From contig NZ_JACSPW010000013.1 of the NCBI RefSeq assembly GCF_014836935.1, positions 49,153-113,152 of the forward strand: 64,000 nucleotides of DNA, read 5' to 3'. Under the pieces are notes generated by a model. It was not told where the DNA came from, ran no database searches, and saw only the letters and a list, made by a program, of their open reading frames with translations. This stretch comes from Solibacillus merdavium (GTDB lineage: Bacteria; Bacillota; Bacilli; Bacillales_A; Planococcaceae). Of the stretch, positions 53,876 to 63,041 are shown in pieces (within the stretch, counting starts at the first letter, position 1; each line of letters begins with the position of its first letter). The translations under genes were made by a program, and so were the position numbers.

Positions 53876-55579
53876 CTAAGCATGATGAAGCCCTGCAAAA
53901 ATGCCACCTTTTGCAACAAGTTCTTTATACGTGCCTTGTTCTTCAATGCCATTTGGCGTTACGACGAAAATATAATCTGCATCACGAATCGTTGCTAATC
54001 GGTGAGCAATAATTAAAGTTGTACGGTTTTTAGCCAAATCATTTAATGAATGCTGGATAATGCGCTCTGTTGCAGTATCAAGTGCAGACGTCGCTTCATC
54101 TAAAATTAAAATCGGCGGGTTTTTCAGGAACATGCGTGCTATGGCAAGTCGTTGTTTTTGTCCACCTGATAATTTTAGACCACGTTCACCGATTTCTGTA
54201 TTAAAGCCATCGGGTAAGTTTTCAATGAATTCCAGTAAATTTGCTTGTTCAACGGCAGCTTTAATTTCTTCAAAGCTCGCACCTAATTTACCATATTCTA
54301 CATTTTCTCTAATAGTTCCTGTAAATAAAAACACATCTTGTTGAACAGTCCCAATTTGCCTGCGAAGTGATTGTTGCGTCAAATCTCGAATATCGTATCC
54401 ATCGATTGTAATTGCTCCATCCGTAATGTCATAAAAGCGGGGAATAAGGGCACTAATCGTCGTTTTGCCTGAACCAGATGGTCCTACGAAGGCAACCGTT
54501 TTTCCTGCTTCCACTTTAAAAGAGAGGTCATTTAATACTTGCTTACTGTCCGCATACTTGAAGCTTACATTTTTAAATTCGATATTACCGTCTAAATGGT
54601 CGATAGCAATTGCGTTTGGACTATCAACAATTGTAGGCTCCTGGTCCAGCAAATCGCAAAAACGTTTAAAGCCGGCCATTCCTTTTGGATACATTTCCAG
54701 TAGAGCACTAATTTTGTCGATTGGCTTAATTAGAACATTCGTGAATAAAATGAAGCTCGCAAACTCACCAGCTGAAAGGTTGTCATTAAATGAAAGCCAA
54801 GCCCCAACAACAAGTACCAGTAATGTTAGCAACCTTGTTAAAAAATAAATGCTTGAATGTGTGCCAGCCATTACTTTATAGGCATAAATTTTCGCTTTAC
54901 GAAACAAGCCATTTTGATCTTTAAAGCGTGTTGTTTCGAACTCTTCATTTGTAAATGATTTCACGACCCGTATACCCGAGAAGCTATCTTCCACACGGCC
55001 ATTGACGTTTGCAATTTCACTGTACATAACGCTCCAGCCCTTTTTCATACGCTTATTGCTCCAATACATTACGGCTATTAAAAGCGGTACAAAAAATAAA
55101 ATAATCGTCGCGAGCGTCGCGTTAATATTGAACATAATCGTAAAGGCCCCGATAAATGTCATCATCGCAATGAATAAATCTTCCGGACCATGATGCGCAA
55201 ACTCGCCAATATCAAACAAGTCATTTGTTATCCGACTCATTAAATGACCAGTCTTCATATTATCGAAAAACGTATACGGCTGACGTTGTACATGGTTGAA
55301 CAGTTGCTGGCGCATATCAGTTTCGATATTGACCCCAAGCTTATGCCCTAAATAGTTTACGATATAGTTCATCACCGTACTTAATATATAAGTCAGTAAA
55401 AGAAGAGCACTAATTTTAGTAATCATGCCCCAATTATTAGTTGGGAGCAGGTCATCGATAAACCATTTCACCGCCAACGGAAACAGTAATTCCAAAATAG
55501 CTACAAACACTGCACAGGAGAAATCAATAATGAATAATCGTTTGTGAGGCTTGTAGTATGTAAAAAATCTTGCTAGCAT
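53876..55579 (-). CDS. ABC exporter half-transporter (fused membrane and ATPase domains)
   Basis: 567 aa, ATG at 55579 with AAAGGA at 7 bases. Six-helix exporter domain (about 1-310, with the coupling segment THSSIYFLTRLLTLLVLVVG) followed by the nucleotide-binding domain (about 330-567): Walker A GPSGSGKTT, Q-loop TVQQDVFLFTGTIREN, signature LKLSGGQKQR, Walker B ILILDEATSALD and switch IAHRLATIRDAD. MsbA/YfiB-type homodimeric multidrug or lipid exporter; substrate not known. Confidence 0.93.
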   Translation of the reverse strand: MLARFFTYYKPHKRLFIIDFSCAVFVAILELLFPLAVKWFIDDLLPTNNWGMITKISALLLLTYILSTVMNYIVNYLGHKLGVNIETDMRQQLFNHVQRQPYTFFDNMKTGHLMSRITNDLFDIGEFAHHGPEDLFIAMMTFIGAFTIMFNINATLATIILFFVPLLIAVMYWSNKRMKKGWSVMYSEIANVNGRVEDSFSGIRVVKSFTNEEFETTRFKDQNGLFRKAKIYAYKVMAGTHSSIYFLTRLLTLLVLVVGAWLSFNDNLSAGEFASFILFTNVLIKPIDKISALLEMYPKGMAGFKRFCDLLDQEPTIVDSPNAIAIDHLDGNIEFKNVSFKYADSKQVLNDLSFKVEAGKTVAFVGPSGSGKTTISALIPRFYDITDGAITIDGYDIRDLTQQSLRRQIGTVQQDVFLFTGTIRENVEYGKLGASFEEIKAAVEQANLLEFIENLPDGFNTEIGERGLKLSGGQKQRLAIARMFLKNPPILILDEATSALDTATERIIQHSLNDLAKNRTTLIIAHRLATIRDADYIFVVTPNGIEEQGTYKELVAKGGIFAGLHHA

Positions 55580-55785
55580 TTCAAGTCCTTTCTGTTTTAC
55601 AGCCCTTATTAGAGCGAAACTTTGTAGTAATGAGTAAAAATGATGATTAGTTGGATTATAACATTTTTTAGGGATTTTTCGAGAGACGAAATAATAAGGA
55701 ATTGAAATAAATTGTAATTCCTAAATTTTCTATACTATGATGATAAAATAAGTATATAAATCAGACGTTTATAAAGGAGATTGAG

Positions 55786-57795
55786 ATGGAACTATTATCA
55801 CACCAAGTAAAGGATTTTTTGACAGAGGAAAAAGAGCAATATCATGAAAAGTTGCACCATTTATATAATGAGTTTATTCAAGAATTCTCATTAGAGGATT
55901 TACCGAACTTACCACTAGAAAAATATGCTCTTGGCTATGCAGAAGGTTCGTTTGGTTGGTGGCTTGAGTATAAGACATCAGAAATCGGGAGTATTAAAGG
56001 TGGATCGGCCTCTAAACACGTCATCTACTATAAGAAAAAAGAGAAGGAATGGTTTTATCCAGAGCAATACAGCTCAGAACATGAAGCTTGGCAAGCATTA
56101 AGAAAGGATATATTGGAAGTAGTTGAGCACGCGCACAAAATTCCGTACGAGAAAATTCCTGAAACCAATTTACTTTATTCAAAATCAATGTTGAAGGGGA
56201 AAATTTCATATATGTATGCACCGAAGAAAATGTTTCCCATTTTCCAAGTCCAACATTTAAAGCATTTCCTTTCGGTAGTCGGTGTGGAAGAAGCATCAGT
56301 GAAGGATAAAGATTGTGTTGAACTTAGTCGCATGCTTCATGATAAAGTGTACGCCTTACCGAATATGGAAGGCTTCGATGAACTCGTTGTGGCCAATTTC
56401 TTTTATACATATTATAGTCCTAGCGAAAAAGTGTATAAATTGGCACCGGGAGAAAATGCGAATCTTTGGCCCCGGTGTAAGGAAGCAAAAGAAATTGCTA
56501 TCGGATGGGATATACTAGGTGATTTAAACCAGTATACGAGCTTTAATGAGTTGCGTACCGCTTTGGAAGCTGCAGGCATTTATACAAATGCCAGCACTAT
56601 TACAAAAAAAGCGAACGAAATCTGGATGTTTTATCAACTGAAACAAGGCGATCTTGTCGTTGCCAATAAAGGTGCTTCGAAAATCATTGCAATTGGAAAA
56701 GTGAATGAGCGTGGTTATGAATATAAAAACTATGATGAAAAGCGACATACAATAGGTGTTGATTGGACAGATATTTGGGAGTCTGGTTATGATATCCCTA
56801 CTCAAAATCGATGGAAAACGATTACTGTTGAAGCATTTTCACATGCCTCACTTCAGAAGTGGCTAAAGGAAGAAAAGGCTGTAGTGAAAGAAAAAGAGAG
56901 TTTTGAAGATACAAGTTTCTTTGAAGAAATTGAGCGGGCGGTTAAACGGAAAGGTCAAGTTATTTTATATGGACCTCCTGGAACGGGTAAAACATTTACG
57001 ATTCAGCAATATTTGAAGTGGCTCCAAACAAAAGATGAGGTCGTTTCCGAGTTTTGTACTTTTCACCCATCGTTCCAATACGAAGACTTTATCGAAGGTT
57101 TTAAACCGATTGTTGGCGAGCAAAATACCATTGCCTTCAAATTAGAGGACGGTATTTTTAAAAGTTTTGTTAAGCAGGCAAAAGCCGAGCCGAAGAAGCG
57201 ATTTGTATTTATTATTGATGAACTGAACCGAGGAAATATCCCAAAAATTTTCGGTGAGCTCATAACATTGTTGGAAAAGGATAAGCGAGGATTAGAGCTA
57301 CGATTACCACAAAGTAAGGAAGCTTTTTCGATTCCAGAGAATGTACAACTATTATGTACGATGAATACAGCAGACCGCAGTATTAAAATGATGGATGCAG
57401 CAATTAAACGTCGCTTTGCTTTTGTGGAATGCATGCCAAATTATGATGTGTTAAATGAACCATTGGAAGATTTATCGGTAACTCCAGCGAATATTTTGAA
57501 GCACTTAAATGGTCGACTTACAAAGTTGCAAGGGCGTGATTTGCAAATCGGTCATGCCTATTTCATGACAGAAGGGAAGGTAGCCAATTCGATCGATGAA
57601 TTCATGGATCTATTCCGTTATGATATCATTCCACTTTTACAAGAGTATTGCTTTGATAATTATGAGGCACTGGAGGACTTGATCGGTAGTAGCTTTGTCG
57701 ATGTCGTAAACAATGAGCTAAACCAAAATATTTTTACAAAAGAGGCCTTTATATCGGCTATTGAACAGCATTTCCAGGTGAATTATGAAGAATAG
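55786..57795 (+). CDS. mcrB: McrB-like AAA+ restriction GTPase with internal EVE/PUA-like domain
   Basis: 669 aa, ATG at 55786 with AAAGGAGA. Residues 1-225 form an N-terminal domain not assigned, with GWWLEYKTSEIGSIKGGSAS resembling MrcB_N. Residues about 230-350 (IAIGWDILGDLNQY, GDLVVANKGASKIIAIGKV, HTIGVDWTD) form an EVE/PUA-like module that reads modified bases. The C-terminal AAA+ motor has Walker A GPPGTGKT (396-403), Walker B IIDELNRGNIPKIFGELITL (Asp478, Glu479) and the McrB sensor MNTADRS (526-532). With McrC it should cleave DNA carrying modified cytosine, using GTP. The modified base recognised is inference. Confidence 0.92.
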   Translation: MELLSHQVKDFLTEEKEQYHEKLHHLYNEFIQEFSLEDLPNLPLEKYALGYAEGSFGWWLEYKTSEIGSIKGGSASKHVIYYKKKEKEWFYPEQYSSEHEAWQALRKDILEVVEHAHKIPYEKIPETNLLYSKSMLKGKISYMYAPKKMFPIFQVQHLKHFLSVVGVEEASVKDKDCVELSRMLHDKVYALPNMEGFDELVVANFFYTYYSPSEKVYKLAPGENANLWPRCKEAKEIAIGWDILGDLNQYTSFNELRTALEAAGIYTNASTITKKANEIWMFYQLKQGDLVVANKGASKIIAIGKVNERGYEYKNYDEKRHTIGVDWTDIWESGYDIPTQNRWKTITVEAFSHASLQKWLKEEKAVVKEKESFEDTSFFEEIERAVKRKGQVILYGPPGTGKTFTIQQYLKWLQTKDEVVSEFCTFHPSFQYEDFIEGFKPIVGEQNTIAFKLEDGIFKSFVKQAKAEPKKRFVFIIDELNRGNIPKIFGELITLLEKDKRGLELRLPQSKEAFSIPENVQLLCTMNTADRSIKMMDAAIKRRFAFVECMPNYDVLNEPLEDLSVTPANILKHLNGRLTKLQGRDLQIGHAYFMTEGKVANSIDEFMDLFRYDIIPLLQEYCFDNYEALEDLIGSSFVDVVNNELNQNIFTKEAFISAIEQHFQVNYEE

Positions 57796-59041
57796 TTATG
57801 TGATGAAAGAATATAGTGAGGCCGTCTATCCGATTCAACTATCCGATGAGGACCGTCATTACATTACGAAAGCAGCGACAATTCATCCGAATAAGCCTTG
57901 GGAAAAACGCTTTTTTCTCGATGAATTAAAGTCGGGGGTTCGCATTCAAACAACGAGCTATGTTGGGACAATTGAGCTTTCGAACTGCCGAATTATTATT
58001 CAGCCAAAGTTTTCGGATGCATTTAAAGGTGTGATGAAAATGCTCGCTTTCACGGAAGGACTTCCTTTTTCGATGAGTACCGAATCCAGTGCTGGTCATG
58101 AAAAAAATGACTTGTTTATACTTTTTGCCACGCAATTTATGAGGCAGGCAGAAAAAATTTTGCTGCAGTTAAAAAAGGAATACGTCACCTATACAGACGA
58201 TTTAACAAATGTGCGTGGACGAATTCAAATGTTGGATACGGTGCGTACGTATTTTGGTTTACCAAAAGGAGTCGTTTGTGAATTTGATGAGTTGACACAT
58301 AATATTGAAGAAAACCAGATTATATCGGCAATTTTGCATAAAATCGAAAAGCATCCAATGTTTAGACGGGATCCACAGTTGAAGAGATTGCTTATACAAT
58401 TTGAATCAATCTGTGTACCTTATCAAGGGAAAGTCTATCCTGATTTTGTTTACAGCCGGTTAAATCAGCATTACAAGCCAATTCATATAGTAGGTAAGTT
58501 TCTATTTGAAGGACTTTTTGTAGATGATTTTCTTGGCAAAAGTCATACTTTTGCAACGGTATTGGTCAATATGAATGAACTCTTTGAACGCTTTGTTGTA
58601 CAAGTATTGAAAAAGTTTTTGCCGAAAAGTTATGGTGTGCTTCACGGCAAACGTTTGACCGATGCCATTTTACTCAACGATCAATCCTATCGTCATATCA
58701 TTCCGGATATCGTCGTTCAACATCAAGTGACAAAGGAAACGACAATCATTGATACGAAATATAAAGGCTACGATCAAAAGCGCATTGCGACTCAGGATAT
58801 ATTCCAACTCACATTTTATGCTCAATATTTCCAAAAGACGCCCCCGTACCGATCAACGATTATTTACCCGGTTTTCGAAGGTTTTACTGAGCGTGCAGTT
58901 AAAATTGATACGAATAAGCACAATGTTCCAGGGGAGATTACGGTTCAGAATATTTTAATTGAGCAGCTGTTGGAATGGATTGAGAGTAAGGCGTATAAAA
59001 GGGTAGAGCATCAGGCTTTAATGATGGTAGGGAATGATTAA
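57785..59041 (+). CDS. mcrC: McrC-like restriction nuclease subunit
   Basis: 418 aa, ATG at 57785 inside the mcrB end (11-base overlap, AGGTGA site), so translation is coupled. The N-terminal part (about 1-170) binds the McrB ring (IQLSDEDRHYITKAA, YVGTIELSNCRIIIQPKF). The C-terminal part has the PD-(D/E)xK nuclease: Asp308 in IIPDIVVQHQ and Asp323-x-Lys325 in IIDTKYKGY, followed by YAQYF. McrC stimulates McrB GTPase activity and cuts both strands. Intact. A terminator separates it from the next gene. Confidence 0.92.
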   Translation: MKNSYVMKEYSEAVYPIQLSDEDRHYITKAATIHPNKPWEKRFFLDELKSGVRIQTTSYVGTIELSNCRIIIQPKFSDAFKGVMKMLAFTEGLPFSMSTESSAGHEKNDLFILFATQFMRQAEKILLQLKKEYVTYTDDLTNVRGRIQMLDTVRTYFGLPKGVVCEFDELTHNIEENQIISAILHKIEKHPMFRRDPQLKRLLIQFESICVPYQGKVYPDFVYSRLNQHYKPIHIVGKFLFEGLFVDDFLGKSHTFATVLVNMNELFERFVVQVLKKFLPKSYGVLHGKRLTDAILLNDQSYRHIIPDIVVQHQVTKETTIIDTKYKGYDQKRIATQDIFQLTFYAQYFQKTPPYRSTIIYPVFEGFTERAVKIDTNKHNVPGEITVQNILIEQLLEWIESKAYKRVEHQALMMVGND

Positions 59042-59042
59042 A

Positions 59043-59090
59043 TGCTCAAGTAGGTATGAAATGATGAATTTCAGCTTGCTTGAGTTTTTT
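59043..59090 (+). terminator. Terminator after mcrC
   Basis: CTCAAGTAGG..ATGAAAT pairs with ATTTCA..CTTGCTTGAG, followed by a T-run. Confidence 0.8.
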
Positions 59091-59175
59091 ATTATAAACA
59101 TACAAAATTGTTAATTGCCGTAGAAAGTGGGGAAAATGGTACACTAAAAGAAAGAAAAGAAACGAAGGTGTTCGT

Positions 59176-60087
59176 ATGAATTTTTATATTGTAATGCAAG
59201 GGCGTACATACGACGAGGCGAAGGAAAAGCAAGTGGTATGGTGTTCTATTTTAGATAGTAGTGGTCAAACACCCCATTCTTGGGAGAGGATGAAAGAAGT
59301 GAAAAAGGGAGATGCGATATTTCACTGTGTGAAAGGAGAAATTGTCGCAATCAGCATTGCACAGGAGGATTGCTATGAAGGGGTAAACCCTTTGGATGAT
59401 AGCGGAACAGTCGGCAACCTTTTTTCTGCTGATTATGAAGAACTAATGGTTCCAATCTCGGTTAAAGAACATTTTGACGAGATCCAGCCATTACTGCCAA
59501 TCAAATATTCCCCATTCCAACATAATGGGGATGGTAACCAAGGCTTTTTATACCCATGTAATGAAATGTTCGCAATCAAACTGTTGGAGCTCATGAGTGA
59601 TGCGAATATTTACGAGGAAAATGAAGAGCAGCTGGAATTTGCGATTGGCCTCATTGCGCAAAAAGAACGCAATACACTGGCCCCTGTACTTATCGAAGCA
59701 GAAGCAGAAGCAAAGGTGAAAATCCGCAAAGGCCAAGAAAAATTCAAAAAGCAATTATTGCCATTATGGGACGATCATTGTGCTTTATGTGGTATCTCTT
59801 TACCTGAATTATTACATGCAAGCTATTCGAAGCCATGGAAAGACGCAACAAATGAGGAACGACTGGATCCATACAACGGCATTTTGTTGTGCCGCAATCA
59901 TGATGCCTTATATGACAATGGCTATATCGCATTTGATGGCACAGGAAAAATTCACATTTCTTCTGAAATTGACCGAATCGATTACGGGAAATATGACATT
60001 CATGAGAAAATGCGTGTCGCACGGGTGGAGGAGAACAAGCAGTATTTCAAATGGCATAAGCGAGAGGTTTTTAGGGGAGAAGGATAG
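59176..60087 (+). CDS. EVE/PUA-like HNH endonuclease, putative type IV restriction enzyme
   Basis: 303 aa, ATG at 59176 after CGAAGGTG. Residues about 1-145 look like a base-reading EVE/PUA-like domain (MNFYIVMQGRTYDEA, WERMKEVKKGDAIFHCVKG, FQHNGDGNQGFLYPC). A helical linker rich in Glu/Ala/Lys (about 155-195) leads to an HNH nuclease with Cys202-x2-Cys205, catalytic His214, Asn234 and His242 (SYSKPWKDATNEERLDPYNG, LCRNHDALYDNGYI). EVE-HNH fusions are known modification-dependent nucleases, so it probably cuts modified phage DNA. It stands alone between two terminators and follows mcrBC. Confidence 0.82.
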   Translation: MNFYIVMQGRTYDEAKEKQVVWCSILDSSGQTPHSWERMKEVKKGDAIFHCVKGEIVAISIAQEDCYEGVNPLDDSGTVGNLFSADYEELMVPISVKEHFDEIQPLLPIKYSPFQHNGDGNQGFLYPCNEMFAIKLLELMSDANIYEENEEQLEFAIGLIAQKERNTLAPVLIEAEAEAKVKIRKGQEKFKKQLLPLWDDHCALCGISLPELLHASYSKPWKDATNEERLDPYNGILLCRNHDALYDNGYIAFDGTGKIHISSEIDRIDYGKYDIHEKMRVARVEENKQYFKWHKREVFRGEG

Positions 60088-60096
60088 TTTATAGAC

Positions 60097-60146
60097 AAAA
60101 GCAAGGTGCTATTTCAAAAGTATATTTTGGAATAGCACCTTGCTTT
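60097..60146. terminator. Bidirectional terminator between the HNH gene and the helicase operon
   Basis: Bases 60097-60119 pair with 60125-60146 in a long stem around TATAT (AAAGCAAGGTGCTATT with AATAGCACCTTGCTTT). Confidence 0.9.
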
Positions 60147-60149
60147 ATT

Positions 60150-63020
60150 TTATTCCTCTACTAAATAATGATAAATATCGGATTGGATTGGTTGTTCGAG
60201 TACCATTTCCATTGTCACGACGGGATAATATTTACCTTTATCTAAAATTTGTTCGGGCTTTGCAGAGCTTGGATTTACAGCACATCGACCAAGATAATAG
60301 AAATCTTTACCTTCACCATTGTCTTTTTTAACAAATAGGTAAACGTTTGTCCCATTTTCAATGGAGTGAATAAGAATCTGCATTTCCTTGGATTTATCAA
60401 TGTATCGATTTTTTGTTGAACACCATTTAAATGTATCGTCTGATAAAAATTCGTCCATATAATTTGTCTCAATATTATTTTCGTCATTTTTATGATAGTT
60501 TACGAAAATAGGGAAATCGCCATTTTTCGGTCGACCACCATTTAATGTACCTTCCTCATTTTTCTCCCAATCGAGTAAGCGACATACCTCGCGACGAGAG
60601 TATTTTTCGTATAGTTTAAACGGAACATGATTATTAAATTGTATATTTTTAATAAAGGCACACTCTAGTAAATCCACGAAGTATTGTTTGAAATTTACGT
60701 CTTGAAGTGATAATTGCAATTCATTATTAAATGTATAGTGTGAATTGGATTTAATAATGATAGGTGTATTACCGAATTTATTTTTATCAGCTTCTACGAA
60801 AAAGTTTAAAGTAAATACATTTTCAATACCTTGAATTGTATCTTCGTGGATATAAGCATTATGATTTTGTAGTGCTGAAATATAGCGTTGTTCTGAAACA
60901 CATTCTTCATCTAAAAGAAGCTGCAATAATAAAATTTCATGAATTCTTTTACCTGATAAAAAGTCCTTTCCGATTAATGAAAGTACAGACTTTTCATAAT
61001 CCGTAAGTGAAGAGATATTTTCTTTCATCTTCACTAAAAAATCATAATAGGTTGGAGTGTAGTTGATAATCACTTCAGGATCCAATGAATTTTGTTCAAT
61101 AAAATCCTTGAGCATGGGGATTCGCCCAATTCTGTTTTTAACTTCAGAATAACTATCTTTTAATGTTTTTAATGTTGATAAGTTTGTATTTGTAATCGCA
61201 TCAAAAATTTGCTTCTTCGCAATTTCCTCAAAATTAATCGTTGATACACCTTGAATATAATCTGTATTAACCGTTTTACGGCGAACATTATCTTTATTCA
61301 TGGACTTATCACCAGATAGGGCAATCGGAATTAAATAGTTATTTTTGTAGTTCCCAATAAAATCAATAATCGTTACATATTCTTTTACATCATGCTTACG
61401 TAGTCCACGACCAAGCTGCTGAATGAAGATGATGCTAGATTGTGTCTGGCGGAGCATCACAATTTGGTTAATAAAAGGAATATCGATACCTTCATTAAAA
61501 ATATCCACCGTTAAAATATATTCCAGTTCGCCATTTTCTAATTTAGAAATCGCTTCTTCACGTTCTTTTTGAGAATGATCTCCAGTTAATGCAGTCGTTT
61601 TATAACCACGCAAATTTAGTAAATTGGAAAGGGTACGGGCTTCTTCCTTTGTACTACAAAACATTAATCCATGAACACGATCTCCGGAAAAACCATAATA
61701 CAAAATCTTTTCGGTAATATGGTCGATTCGTTCTTTATTAACTAATTTTTGTAAATCTGCTGTTTCATCGATTAGTTCACCATCAAGCTCATAATCTGTC
61801 ACACCGAAGTAGTGGAAAGGACAAAGCATATCTTCTTCCAATGCTGCTTGAAGACGAATTTCATAGGCCACATTATAATCGAAGAGCTCATAAATATTGA
61901 AGTTATCTGTACGTTCCGGTGTAGCTGTCATTCCTAATAAGAATTTGGGTTCAAAATAATTCATAATTTTTAAATACGATTCCGCACCTGCACGGTGAAC
62001 TTCATCGATTAAAATATAGTCGAAATGATCTTTAGCAAACTGCTGTAAATAAGGATCCCTAGATATTGTTTGAACTGTAGCAAATAAATAGCGTGCATTT
62101 AAATCCTTTGTATTTCCTGATAAAATACCATAATCTTGGGGGTCACCTAATAAAATATTGCGGAAATCTTGCATAGCCTTTTTCAAAATCTGTTCACGAT
62201 GCACAATAAATAACATACGTTTTGGTGCAGCATTTCGAACGTCAAACGCAGATAAATAGGTTTTCCCTGTCCCAGTTGCTGAAATGATAAGGCCACGGTT
62301 CGCACCACTTTGTCGAAGAAGCTCTAACTGTTCAAGTGCGGCTGTCTGCATTTTATTAGGCTGTATTTTTAAACTCTCTCTTAATGGGTTCGTTACGTAT
62401 AAAGGTGGAGATGCGACCTTATTATTAAATTCGGGCTTTTCATAATTGATTTGATAGTGAGCAATCCATTCTTCACTTAATGGTATAGCACTATTCCATT
62501 GCTGTTCAAACTGATTATTAAAATGATTGATCACTTCACCATTTTCAAGTGATGTTAAATAAACATTCCATTCAAAGTTTGCCTTCAATGCACTATCGGT
62601 TAAATTAGAACTTCCGACAATTAAAGAATAGTGTTGGTTGTGCTCGAAAATATAGCCTTTTGAGTGGAATCCTTTCACATCAGTAACGCGGACTTCTACA
62701 TTTGTTAATTTTAATAACTCTTTAAACATTTTTGGCTGATTAAAACTTAAAAATGTAGATGTTAAAATCCGTCCTTTAATCCCTTTCTTTTCAAGATCAT
62801 AAAGCATCGTTTTGATTGTAGCTAGTCCACCCTCAGTAATAAATGCCACAGAAAAGGTGAAAGATTTACACGTTTTCATTTCTTGTAAAAGTGAAGAAAG
62901 AACATTTTCGTGCGCTTTATTGGATAATAATTTCGGTTTGAATTGAGATGAAACGGCCTTGGATTGATCAATAAATCCTTTATGTAAAGACTCCTCAAGC
63001 TTTCTAATTAACTGATCCAT
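60150..63020 (-). CDS. SauUSI-like PLD nuclease-helicase-DUF3427 protein, putative type IV restriction enzyme
   Basis: 956 aa, ATG at 63020 with AAAGGTGG. Residues about 20-185 form a phospholipase D-type nuclease: H119-x-K121 in VKGFHSKGYIF and GSSN at 136-139. An SF2 helicase follows (about 215-590): Walker A ATGTGKT (248-254), DEVH (339-342), TATPER (365-370) and motif VI QQLGRGLRKHD. The C-terminal part, about 600-956, is DUF3427-like (KEYVTIIDFIGNY; RPKNGDFPIFVNYHK). Order and length match Staphylococcus SauUSI (about 950 aa), an ATP-dependent enzyme that cuts DNA with 5-methylcytosine. It shares an operon with an upstream Nudix gene (21-base gap). Confidence 0.88.
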   Translation of the reverse strand: MDQLIRKLEESLHKGFIDQSKAVSSQFKPKLLSNKAHENVLSSLLQEMKTCKSFTFSVAFITEGGLATIKTMLYDLEKKGIKGRILTSTFLSFNQPKMFKELLKLTNVEVRVTDVKGFHSKGYIFEHNQHYSLIVGSSNLTDSALKANFEWNVYLTSLENGEVINHFNNQFEQQWNSAIPLSEEWIAHYQINYEKPEFNNKVASPPLYVTNPLRESLKIQPNKMQTAALEQLELLRQSGANRGLIISATGTGKTYLSAFDVRNAAPKRMLFIVHREQILKKAMQDFRNILLGDPQDYGILSGNTKDLNARYLFATVQTISRDPYLQQFAKDHFDYILIDEVHRAGAESYLKIMNYFEPKFLLGMTATPERTDNFNIYELFDYNVAYEIRLQAALEEDMLCPFHYFGVTDYELDGELIDETADLQKLVNKERIDHITEKILYYGFSGDRVHGLMFCSTKEEARTLSNLLNLRGYKTTALTGDHSQKEREEAISKLENGELEYILTVDIFNEGIDIPFINQIVMLRQTQSSIIFIQQLGRGLRKHDVKEYVTIIDFIGNYKNNYLIPIALSGDKSMNKDNVRRKTVNTDYIQGVSTINFEEIAKKQIFDAITNTNLSTLKTLKDSYSEVKNRIGRIPMLKDFIEQNSLDPEVIINYTPTYYDFLVKMKENISSLTDYEKSVLSLIGKDFLSGKRIHEILLLQLLLDEECVSEQRYISALQNHNAYIHEDTIQGIENVFTLNFFVEADKNKFGNTPIIIKSNSHYTFNNELQLSLQDVNFKQYFVDLLECAFIKNIQFNNHVPFKLYEKYSRREVCRLLDWEKNEEGTLNGGRPKNGDFPIFVNYHKNDENNIETNYMDEFLSDDTFKWCSTKNRYIDKSKEMQILIHSIENGTNVYLFVKKDNGEGKDFYYLGRCAVNPSSAKPEQILDKGKYYPVVTMEMVLEQPIQSDIYHYLVEE

Positions 63021-63041
63021 AAGGGCACCACCTTTAAATAA

